Positions 6,519 through 12,502 of a stretch of 12,502 nt of DNA are shown one piece after another. Each line of letters starts with the position of its first letter. Position 1 is the first letter of the stretch. The stretch is from the NCBI GenBank assembly GCA_035502655.1, contig DATJUF010000189.1, positions 1 to 12,502 on the forward strand. Reading direction: 5' to 3'. The position numbers were made by a program, and so were the translations under genes. The notes beneath the pieces are model-generated. The model ran no database searches, had not been told where the DNA came from, and saw nothing but the letters and a program-made list of their open reading frames with translations. The DNA comes from DATJUF01 sp035502655 (GTDB lineage Bacteria; Desulfobacterota; Binatia; Binatales; Binataceae).

Positions 6519-7670
6519 ATGATTGGCATGATCGGCGCGATGGACGGCGCAGTAAGCAAGGATCATGGAGCTGAGATGGCGATTGCGGGAACCACGCTCA
6601 CGGGCTCGGCCACGCCGCCGGAATGGATCGAACTAATTCCGGCGGGTGAGTTCAAGGGACGGGATGGCCGGGGGCCCTTTCGACTGACTAAGCCGGACAG
6701 AGTAATCGCGGCGACCCGCGCCCTCCAAATGGAAGCGGGGTTACCGATTGACTACGACCATGCGACCGATTTCGGCGCGCCAGAGGGACGCCCGGCGCCA
6801 GCAGCGGGCTGGATTTGCGGCTTCGCGGAGCGCGGTGGAGCGCTGTGGGGAAAAGTTGAGTGGACAGCGCATGGAGCCGACGCGGTGGCGACGCGTGAAT
6901 ACCGCTACATCTCACCTGTATTTGAATATGCCGAAAACGGAGAAGTAGTGCGGCTACTGCGGGCTGCGCTGACTAATAATCCAAACCTATTGCTTACTGC
7001 AATTTCTGCGCGGAATGGAAAGCGTCCCACAGAATCAAAACGAGGCAATCGGCGCGCTCGCCAAGAGGATAGTGAGTATATGGATGAATTTGTCAGTGAG
7101 GTGCGGAGACTCCTGGGCCTGACGGACGAGAGCACACCGGAAGAAATACTGGCGGCGCTTGCAGAACTCGCCAAGGAAAGCAAGGCAAAAAAGGTGAAGG
7201 CAGGCAGCGGATCAAGCCATACGCCGCTCGAGGAGATACAGAGTGCGGTTGCGGGAGCAGATGCGGCCCGGTACGTACCTGTTGCGGAGTTCGAAGAAGT
7301 GCTTACGGAGCTGAACCGCCTCCAGGCAGCGAGGCATCGTGAGCAAGCCGAAAAGGCGGTAGAGAATGCGATGAAGGAAGGGCGGCTCAGCCCTTCGCAG
7401 CGCGAATGGGCGATTAGCTATTGCCAGGCCGACTCGGACGGATTTGCGAAATTCATAGCTAACCAGTCGCCGCTTCTAACAATAGCAGGACGAGGATTTG
7501 GCTGGGGTGCCGGCCAATCCAGCCAGCGGGCCGGAGAAGCGGGGGTGAATGAGCGTGCGGCGGCCGGGCTGAATCCGGTCGAAAGCGCAATTTGCGTACG
7601 TCTTGGAATCAAGCCGCGAGAGTACGTGACGCGAAAGTCAGGAGGCAGAGATTTCCTCGAGTTCACATGA
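6519..7670 (+). CDS. Mu gpI-like prohead protease with C-terminal scaffold (I/Z type)
   Basis: A protein of 383 residues from the ATG at 6519, four bases after GGAGG; the TTG at 6516 is too close to that site, and an ATG at 6528 is possible. The N-terminal protease part (about 20-165) has 'PPEWIELIPAGEFKGRDGRGPF', then LPIDYDHATDFG, AGWI, 'REYRYISPVFEY' and 'LLRAALTNNPNL', the pattern of Mu gpI proteases. His81 and Ser132 are likely catalytic residues. After a basic linker (165-183) comes a helical, acidic scaffold region (from Met188) with 'EEILAALAELAKESKAKK' and ending in PREYVTRKSGG. The enzyme would cleave scaffold and itself during prohead maturation. The next genes are decoration and capsid. 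Confidence 0.88.
   Translation: MIGMIGAMDGAVSKDHGAEMAIAGTTLTGSATPPEWIELIPAGEFKGRDGRGPFRLTKPDRVIAATRALQMEAGLPIDYDHATDFGAPEGRPAPAAGWICGFAERGGALWGKVEWTAHGADAVATREYRYISPVFEYAENGEVVRLLRAALTNNPNLLLTAISARNGKRPTESKRGNRRARQEDSEYMDEFVSEVRRLLGLTDESTPEEILAALAELAKESKAKKVKAGSGSSHTPLEEIQSAVAGADAARYVPVAEFEEVLTELNRLQAARHREQAEKAVENAMKEGRLSPSQREWAISYCQADSDGFAKFIANQSPLLTIAGRGFGWGAGQSSQRAGEAGVNERAAAGLNPVESAICVRLGIKPREYVTRKSGGRDFLEFT
7080..7670 (+). CDS. Nested internal start for a Z-type scaffold protein
   Basis: Inside the protease gene an in-frame ATG (Met188) begins MDEFVSEVRRLLGLTDE, exactly where the scaffold half starts, and is preceded by AGAGGA at 7064-7069, ten bases upstream. In phage Mu the scaffold Z is made from an internal start of gene I, so the same is likely here. 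The product would be 196 residues and mostly helical. The start is predicted from position and ribosome site only. Confidence 0.5.
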   Translation: MDEFVSEVRRLLGLTDESTPEEILAALAELAKESKAKKVKAGSGSSHTPLEEIQSAVAGADAARYVPVAEFEEVLTELNRLQAARHREQAEKAVENAMKEGRLSPSQREWAISYCQADSDGFAKFIANQSPLLTIAGRGFGWGAGQSSQRAGEAGVNERAAAGLNPVESAICVRLGIKPREYVTRKSGGRDFLEFT

Positions 7671-7733
7671 ATCAAGCGCGGCCGGCCTGACGCATCGCAC
7701 TAGACATTCAAGCAGTAGGAAAATGGTGACAGA

Positions 7734-8432
7734 ATGGCGGCATTAACTAATTCGAGGAACACACCTGAGCTGGCGGACGGCGGCCGTATCCAGGTTTATC
7801 CGGTAGAGGCGAATACGACTATCTACCTCGGCAGCATCGTCGCGCTTGACAGCAACGGCAATGCGGTGCCCGCTTCGAGCGCGCCGAATCTCAGGCTGAT
7901 CGGACGGGCCGAAATGGTGAGCAACGGGTTTCCGGGCCAGGATGCGGTGAATAATCCGGGAGCGGCTGGCGCGATCGCGATCGTGGCACGGCGCGGCGTG
8001 TTTATGTATGCGGTAAACGACGGATCGATTGGCGCGGCGCAGGTTGGGCTCACTGCCTTTGCGGTGGACGACAATTCAGTGTCGTTGTCTGACGGCAGCG
8101 GGGCGACAGCAGTAACCGCCCAGACGGCGGTTTTTCCGGCCGCAGGGTCAGCGCAAATCATAAGCCTGGGCCACGAGTTCGTCAGCAAGGTCAATGTACA
8201 CAGCACGTCCGCGGGGGGAACTATCTATACAGAAGGCATCGACTACGTAGTAGACTTCCCGGCCGGCCTAGTGATGCTGATCAGCGGCGGCGGCATCGCA
8301 GCGGGAGCGACGGCCTATATTGACTATAACTGGGGGGCGCCGACGCGGAGCGTTGCCGGGCGTATAGTAGCAATCGATCCAAGCGGCCAGGTCTGGATCG
8401 ACTTCTGGAATCAGGCGGCGCCAGCGATCTAG
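7734..8432 (+). CDS. Probable capsid decoration protein with an inserted beta module
   Basis: A protein of 232 residues. Residues 1-133 resemble small head decoration or stabilisation proteins encoded before the gpT gene: 'YPVEANTTIYLGSIVALDSNGNAVPAS', 'IGRAEMVSNG', an Asn/Gly-rich loop, 'VARRGVFMYAVN' and 'VDDNSVSLSDGSG'. The closing strand 'AGRIVAIDPSGQVWIDF' is at 208-224. Between these halves (about 134-204) sits a module also found in the gp37-like and sheath proteins, apparently inserted into a surface loop. Its location between scaffold and major capsid genes supports a head role. The ATG at 7734 has only a weak ribosome site. Mu gp33 is the positional counterpart, but equivalence is not proven. 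Confidence 0.65.
   Translation: MAALTNSRNTPELADGGRIQVYPVEANTTIYLGSIVALDSNGNAVPASSAPNLRLIGRAEMVSNGFPGQDAVNNPGAAGAIAIVARRGVFMYAVNDGSIGAAQVGLTAFAVDDNSVSLSDGSGATAVTAQTAVFPAAGSAQIISLGHEFVSKVNVHSTSAGGTIYTEGIDYVVDFPAGLVMLISGGGIAAGATAYIDYNWGAPTRSVAGRIVAIDPSGQVWIDFWNQAAPAI
8133..8345 (+). repeat. Virion beta module, copy in the decoration protein
   Basis: Residues 134-204. The core reads IYTEGIDYVVDFPAGLV ... GGGIAAGATAYIDYNW, matching the modules in the gp37-like and sheath proteins. It lies between two segments of the decoration fold. Confidence 0.6.
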
Positions 8433-8503
8433 CCCTGCAAGGCTATCTTCCCTCGCATGCAACATCGCAACAGCCGAACCGCATAAGCTGTGGAGCAAGT
8501 ATA

Positions 8504-9460
8504 ATGGAAATAACGGCAGGAAATCTGACTGCTCTGTTCACTGGCTTCGATATTATATTTCAGCGCGGCTTTGAAAAACCGCCTTCGTACTATGAAAAGA
8601 TTGCGACGGTAGTGCGTTCGACCTCGCGTCAAACCACGTATCCCTGGCTTGGCCGAACGACCAAATTCCGTGAATGGCTGGGCGACCGCGTGGTTCAGGC
8701 GCTGGAGACTCATACCTACACGATCGTCAACAAGGACTTTGAAGATACGATCAGTATCAGCCGCAACGATATCGAAGATGATACTTACGGAGTATATGAG
8801 CCGGTAATCGAACAGCTCGGATGGGACACGAAGGTTCATCCGGACTCCCTCTTATTCACGATGCTCCAGAATTCGGTCAACAGTCCGACGAGCGTATTAG
8901 CCTTTGACGGACAGCCGTTTTTCTCTGCGAGCCATCCGGTGGGGCCGCTCGGCGCAGCCGGTGATGTGCGCGACAGTGTGGCATCGAATATCAACACGTC
9001 GGGAAGCGGGCCGTTCTGGTACTTGATCGATGCGTCACGGGCTATCCGGCCATTCATCTTTCAATTACGGCGCGAATACGCAGTGACGCGAATGGACACG
9101 CTCAGCGACGAAGCAGTATTCAACCGGCGTGAATACCGGTTTGGGGTTGATGGGCGCGCGAATACCGGTGTGGGACTGTGGCAGCTAGCATATGCAAGCA
9201 ATATGGATCTGAGCAACCCGGTGAACTATGGAGCGGCGCGATCGTCGATGCGTTCATTCAAGACGGACGCGGGCTTGCCGTTCGGCGCGTTGACGAGTCC
9301 GGATAATACATATTTGCTGGTGCCGCCGGCGCTCGAGGAACAGGCGCTGCAATTGCTCAATTCTGATTTCATGGTTGGAGCGTACGCCAGCGCAAGCGTG
9401 CCGGCGAGCAATATCTGGAAGGGCAGTGCGAATCTGATCGTAAGCGAGTATCTGGCTTAG
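8504..9460 (+). CDS. Major capsid protein (Mu gpT-like)
   Basis: A protein of 318 residues. It matches the Mu gpT major head subunit family: 'LTALFTGFDIIFQRGFE' near the N-terminus, 'YPWLGRTTKFREWLGDRVVQALETHTYTIVNKDFEDTISISRNDIEDDTYGVY' (about 47-100), 'LGWDTKVHPDSLL', 'FDGQPFFSASHPV' and a C-terminal 'WKGSANLIVSEYL'. It would form the icosahedral shell with an HK97-like fold, as known for the family. GGAG lies eight bases before the ATG. It is complete and shows no extra module, unlike its neighbours. Confidence 0.93.
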   Translation: MEITAGNLTALFTGFDIIFQRGFEKPPSYYEKIATVVRSTSRQTTYPWLGRTTKFREWLGDRVVQALETHTYTIVNKDFEDTISISRNDIEDDTYGVYEPVIEQLGWDTKVHPDSLLFTMLQNSVNSPTSVLAFDGQPFFSASHPVGPLGAAGDVRDSVASNINTSGSGPFWYLIDASRAIRPFIFQLRREYAVTRMDTLSDEAVFNRREYRFGVDGRANTGVGLWQLAYASNMDLSNPVNYGAARSSMRSFKTDAGLPFGALTSPDNTYLLVPPALEEQALQLLNSDFMVGAYASASVPASNIWKGSANLIVSEYLA

Positions 9461-9545
9461 GCGGCATGCATTCCGGAAGTACAGATCGCTCGGACGAAAC
9501 GGAATCGGCCGCGGCGAGCGGCGGCAGAAGGAGGTGAGATAGCCA

Positions 9546-9995
9546 ATGGTATACGCCAGTTCTGATGACATGATAGCGAGGTATCCGAACCGGGATCTCG
9601 TACAACTGACTAATGAGGATCCGGCGCAGACGGTGATCAATACCGCTGTGATTGATCAGGCGCTGGCAGATGCGTCGGCGGAAATCGATGGCTATCTGGA
9701 TGGACGCTTCGCGCTGCCACTCACTGATGCGCCGGCCGTGCTGAATCGCCTCGCTTGCGACGTTGCGATGTACCGGCTGCAGGCGCTGCGGCCAATCCAC
9801 GATATGGCAGACGCGCGCCAACGCTATGATGACGCGGTGCAACTGCTGATGCGGGTGGCGCGCGGAGAGGTAACGCTGGGACTTACGGCAGATAACCTGG
9901 AGCCGGCCGAGGGACTGAACGAAATCGCGATCAAGGAAGGCTGCGGCGGCAGGCCGATACGGATTTTCAGCCGCCGTACGCTGCAAAGCTATTAG
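9546..9995 (+). CDS. DUF1320 protein (Mu gp36-like), head-tail connector candidate
   Basis: A protein of 149 residues with a strong AGGAGG ribosome site upstream. The pattern 'YASSDDMIARYPNRDLVQLTNED', 'VIDQALADASAEIDGYLDGRFALPL', 'LNRLACDVAMYRLQ', 'RYDDAVQLLMRVARGEVTLGL' and the C-terminal 'GGRPIRIFSRRTLQSY' identify DUF1320. In Mu-like phages this family follows the capsid gene and resembles connector or adaptor proteins. It would sit at the portal exit and help join the tail; that role is inferred from position and fold class. Confidence 0.88.
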   Translation: MVYASSDDMIARYPNRDLVQLTNEDPAQTVINTAVIDQALADASAEIDGYLDGRFALPLTDAPAVLNRLACDVAMYRLQALRPIHDMADARQRYDDAVQLLMRVARGEVTLGLTADNLEPAEGLNEIAIKEGCGGRPIRIFSRRTLQSY

Positions 9996-10014
9996 CCGCA
10001 GGGAGAACGAACGG

Positions 10015-10854
10015 ATGGCGGCAGTAATGCTTGACGCATCGTGGACCGGAGTTCAATTTGCGCCAGCGCAGCCGATCGATATCGCCACGATTGAGCTCGC
10101 GCTGGTGGCACGCCTCGCATCGCAGATCACTAGCGTTGAAGTAGCACATTTTCCGGATTCGCCACACGCCTACCGGCTGACTCATCGAATCGGGGCGGCC
10201 CTAGTACGTTATGAGGGCGCTGATTACGGGCCGCTGAAAGATACTGCGGCGATAGTTCAGGAGCGGACACTCAAATTCGCAGTATCGTTGCTGGTGAGGG
10301 ACTTGGGATGGAGCTTCGGAGGCGAGCCGGACGGAACTAGTCCAGGCGGGTACGCACTGCTGGAAAGCATACGCGCGGCGCTGACGGGCTTCAGGATACG
10401 CGGGTTCAGCAAGGCCTACCCCGTGAGTGAAAAATTCCTGGAACGGGATAAGCAAGGCGGCGTGTGGATTTACGCGATCACCTTTGGACTCAAGACAATG
10501 GCGGTCGAGCCGTCCGTCATCGAAAACTATCCTTTGTTCGTGCTCGGCGTTGCGCAGGAGAAGGGGGGGATCACGACGATTAGCGTGGCACCAGCGCCAT
10601 ATGCGTTTGATGCCAGCGGCGAAATCACGCTGCCTAACGGCAACATCACTGCGCTCGAGATGCTGAATCCGTCAACAGGATTTGAGTACATAGCCGGAAC
10701 TGACTACAGCGCAAATGCGGTGACGGGTGTGATTAGCGCGAATCCATCTGGAGCAATCCCGCCTGGCGCAACAGTGAGTATAGCATACAGCTACGGCGAG
10801 ACGGTGACCGCGGTCCCAAGCCAGGCCGGTGATCCATCTGCCGGCCGAAGTTGA
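10015..10854 (+). CDS. DUF1834/gp37-like tail protein with C-terminal beta module
   Basis: A protein of 279 residues. AGGGAG lies upstream of the ATG. Residues 21-175 match the Mu gp37 family: 'IDIATIELALVARLAS', 'ALVRYEGADYGPL ... IVQERTLKFAVSLLVRDL', 'YALLESIRAALTGFRI' and 'GGVWIYAITFGLKTMAVE'. This family is thought to act in head-tail joining or as a tail-terminator-like protein in Mu-type phages. The family core ends near residue 180; residues 200-262 add a module shared with the decoration protein and the sheath (EYIAGTDY ... IPPGATVSIAYSYGE), followed by a short disordered tail. The gap after it (10855-10962) lacks the small DUF2635-type gene usual before the sheath. Confidence 0.8.
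   Translation: MAAVMLDASWTGVQFAPAQPIDIATIELALVARLASQITSVEVAHFPDSPHAYRLTHRIGAALVRYEGADYGPLKDTAAIVQERTLKFAVSLLVRDLGWSFGGEPDGTSPGGYALLESIRAALTGFRIRGFSKAYPVSEKFLERDKQGGVWIYAITFGLKTMAVEPSVIENYPLFVLGVAQEKGGITTISVAPAPYAFDASGEITLPNGNITALEMLNPSTGFEYIAGTDYSANAVTGVISANPSGAIPPGATVSIAYSYGETVTAVPSQAGDPSAGRS
10612..10800 (+). repeat. Virion beta module, copy at the C-terminus of the gp37-like protein
   Basis: Residues 200-262, core FEYIAGTDYSANAVTGVI ... GAIPPGATVSIAYSY. It closely parallels sheath module 1 (TYVQGTDYTIDAVTGLV ... GAIGAAEEVLVSYSY), including the AVTG turn. Confidence 0.65.
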
Positions 10855-10962
10855 GAATGGGCTATACGCCAGGATTAGAGCCACAATCGCACTGGAATAG
10901 TAATGGCGGCCGCCAAGCAGCATGCGGCCGGTTCCTGAGAGCAACTAACAGAGGTAAACTGA

Positions 10963-12502
10963 ATGCCTGCGTCATTTCTTCACGGCGTTGAAGTAATCGA
11001 AACGACAACCGGTCCCGCGCCGATATCAGTAGTCAAGTCTTCAGTTATTGGCCTAGTCGGTACAGCGCCGGTATGGAACGTTCAAGCACCGGCGGCTGCG
11101 CCGGGTACCAATGTTCCGACGCTGGTCAGTTCGGCGCTGGACGCTGCGAACTTCGGCGCCACAGTACAGGGTTATACGATTCCATACGCGCTGAATGCGA
11201 TCCTGCAGCAGGGTGCGGGGCAGGTGATAGTGGTAAACGTCTTCGACCCCTCTGTGCATGCCACCGATCTGATTCTGACGGCTACATTTTCGGCAGCCGG
11301 GGCAATTAACCTTGGGCATATGGGGGTAGCGAACGTGTCGGTGCTGCCGACGGCCACGTCGCCGATCAGCGGAGAAAGCCATACGTTTGCTGGTTCGCCG
11401 GCAACGGTTCAGCTAAGTCATGGTAATGTTGCGGGCACGACAGTTGTAGTGACCAGCGATCCTGCTGGCACAACCTACGTTCAAGGCACGGACTATACAA
11501 TCGACGCGGTTACGGGCCTGGTGAGCCAGCTGGCTGAAGGAGCGATCGGCGCCGCCGAAGAGGTTCTGGTTAGCTATAGCTATTACTCAGGGACAGCCTA
11601 TGTTGCGGGGGCTGACTATCAGACCGACCTGATCAACGGCGTAGTGACGCTAGCTGCGGGCAGCGAAATAGCGGCGGGTGCCACGGTCGTAGTGTCATTC
11701 AGTTACGCCGACCCGACCAAGGTCCAGGACAGTGACATTATTGGGTCAGTAGTTAACGGCAGCTATAGCGGGTTGCAAGCGCTAATGAGCACGTTTGGAA
11801 CGATGGGCTTCTTTGCGAAAGTTCTGATCGCGCCTGGCTATTCGCAAAACGCAGATGTGGCCAATGCAATGCTCGCCCTCGCAGAACAGATAAGAGCGAT
11901 GGCCTTGATTGACTCGCCCCCGAGCACCACTCCCGCGACCGCGATCGCGAACCGGGGAGTGGCTGGTAATGCATTTGACACGAGCTCTACGCGGGCGATT
12001 CTGTGCTACCCGCAGGAGACTTTCTATGACACTGGACTGGTGCCCACGGGCGTGACGTTGAATGGGACGACGCCGGTTCAGGAGGTGGCGAATCAAAATG
12101 CGACCGGGCCGTATTCGCAATGGGTAGCGGGAGCAATCGCATACCAGGATCTGCAGAATGGCTATTGGTGGTCGCCGTCAAACACCTCCGTAAGCGGGAT
12201 CCTGGGGCCGGACGTGACACTTTACGCCTCGCTGATCGACGCGGCGTCAGACGTAAACAATCTGAATGCCAATGGGATCGTAACCGTGTTCAATGCGTTT
12301 GGAACCGGACTGAGAGTATGGGGGAACCGATCAGCAGGATTTCCCACGATTACTACGCCGGATAATTTCATCAGCATCCGCCGAACGATGGACGTGATCG
12401 AAGAATCGGTCGAGTTGGCAATGCTGCAATTCATGGATCAGCCGATAAGTAATGGGCTCATCACAGCGATTCTAGCAAGTGTAAATGCGTTTTTAAGGAG
12501 CC
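10963..12502 (+). CDS. Contractile tail sheath protein (Mu gpL-like), partial (right edge)
   Basis: The first 513 codons are visible; the gene continues past the right edge. I read the frame directly from the ATG at 10963, preceded by AGAGG at 10950-10954. The N-terminus 'FLHGVEVIETTTGPAPISVVKSSVIGLVGTAP' is typical of sheath proteins. A nucleotide-fold-like stretch 'QVIVVNVFDP' follows (about 87-96). Residues 144-250 carry two tandem copies of the shared beta module, probably a surface insertion. The conserved sheath body resumes at about 255, with 'FFAKVLIAPGYSQN', 'RAILCYPQ' and 'GIVTVFNAFGTGLRVWGNRSA', then the C-terminal 'FISIRRTMDVIEESVELA'. It forms the outer tube that contracts to drive the tail tube through the envelope. 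Its presence shows a myovirus-type tail. Confidence 0.92.
   Translation, partial: MPASFLHGVEVIETTTGPAPISVVKSSVIGLVGTAPVWNVQAPAAAPGTNVPTLVSSALDAANFGATVQGYTIPYALNAILQQGAGQVIVVNVFDPSVHATDLILTATFSAAGAINLGHMGVANVSVLPTATSPISGESHTFAGSPATVQLSHGNVAGTTVVVTSDPAGTTYVQGTDYTIDAVTGLVSQLAEGAIGAAEEVLVSYSYYSGTAYVAGADYQTDLINGVVTLAAGSEIAAGATVVVSFSYADPTKVQDSDIIGSVVNGSYSGLQALMSTFGTMGFFAKVLIAPGYSQNADVANAMLALAEQIRAMALIDSPPSTTPATAIANRGVAGNAFDTSSTRAILCYPQETFYDTGLVPTGVTLNGTTPVQEVANQNATGPYSQWVAGAIAYQDLQNGYWWSPSNTSVSGILGPDVTLYASLIDAASDVNNLNANGIVTVFNAFGTGLRVWGNRSAGFPTITTPDNFISIRRTMDVIEESVELAMLQFMDQPISNGLITAILASVNAFLRS
11392..11586 (+). repeat. Virion beta module, sheath copy 1
   Basis: Residues 144-208 of the sheath, with a preceding strand SPATVQLSHGNV and core TYVQGTDYTIDAVTGLV ... 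GAIGAAEEVLVSYSY. It is the full-length form of the module. Confidence 0.65.
11587..11712 (+). repeat. Virion beta module, sheath copy 2 (short tandem copy)
   Basis: Residues 209-250, directly after copy 1: TAYVAGADYQTDLINGVV ... SEIAAGATVVVSFSY. It lacks the first strands, so it looks like a partial tandem duplication. Confidence 0.6.

Noticed and set aside
9467..9536. 23-residue ORF between the capsid and DUF1320 genes
   Set aside because: Very short and polar with a poor ribosome site; its end merges with the ribosome site of the next gene.
10857..10991. 44-residue ORF before and into the sheath gene
   Set aside because: No clear ribosome site, no resemblance to DUF2635, and it overlaps the start of the sheath out of frame.
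1..12502. CRISPR array, tRNA, rRNA or insertion sequence
   Set aside because: No regularly spaced repeats, cloverleaf, rRNA signature or transposase was found in the window.
1..12502. Frequent CTAG tetramers as an unusual signal
   Set aside because: A rough count (about 25) is below random expectation for this composition, so there is mild depletion and not enrichment.

Overview
The window carries the late (virion) half of a Mu-like contractile-tailed phage or a phage-derived particle cluster, integrated next to what looks like a bacterial chromosomal gene. The left 566 bases hold the start of a leftward gene for an exported, Cys-containing protein with a G8-like beta domain. Everything from about 0.95 kb to the right edge reads rightward as one compact operon. 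The organism is a GC-rich, probably Gram-negative bacterium, judged from the Mu-type phage family and the Sec signal peptide. The species cannot be named from this sequence.

Layout. (1) 1-566, minus strand: signal-peptide protein with a G8-like region, truncated by the window edge. (2) 567-1076: no convincing gene; it holds a candidate promoter for the leftward gene and an operator-like cluster of TTTCA/TGAAA elements that includes a 14-base motif repeated later. (3) 1077-2081: four small proteins: a membrane-anchored heptad-repeat protein, a possible 51-residue membrane peptide, a two-helix holin-like protein, and a 36-residue basic peptide coupled to the next gene. (4) 2078-4951: DNA packaging: DUF2730 (Mu gp25-like), a gp26-like winged-helix protein, DUF3486 small terminase (gp27-like) and large terminase (gp28-like). 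(5) 5043-9460: head: DUF935 portal (gp29-like), gpI/Z protease-scaffold, a decoration-type protein and the gpT major capsid protein. (6) 9546 to the right edge: connector and tail: DUF1320 (gp36-like), DUF1834/gp37-like, and the start of the contractile tail sheath (gpL-like).

The genes work together as follows: the terminase pair packages DNA through the portal into a head built from gpT on the Z-type scaffold, matured by the gpI protease and decorated by the 232-residue protein. The gp36 and gp37 homologues join the head to a contractile tail. Gene order follows Mu, but the MuF (F) and G genes between portal and protease are missing, as is the small DUF2635-type gene before the sheath. No transposase, repressor, Mor activator or endolysin lies between the chromosomal-looking gene and the late operon.

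The most notable signals are: (a) a beta-rich module with the pattern Y-x-x-G-x-DY ... G-x-(I/V) ... I-x-x-GA-x-V/A-x-(I/V)-x-(Y/F) appearing four times in three different virion proteins (decoration protein, gp37-like protein, sheath); (b) a 14-base motif shared exactly between the region ahead of the operon and the site just ahead of the protease-scaffold gene; (c) the missing MuF/G and early genes, which suit either a rearranged phage or a domesticated, gene-transfer-agent-like particle.
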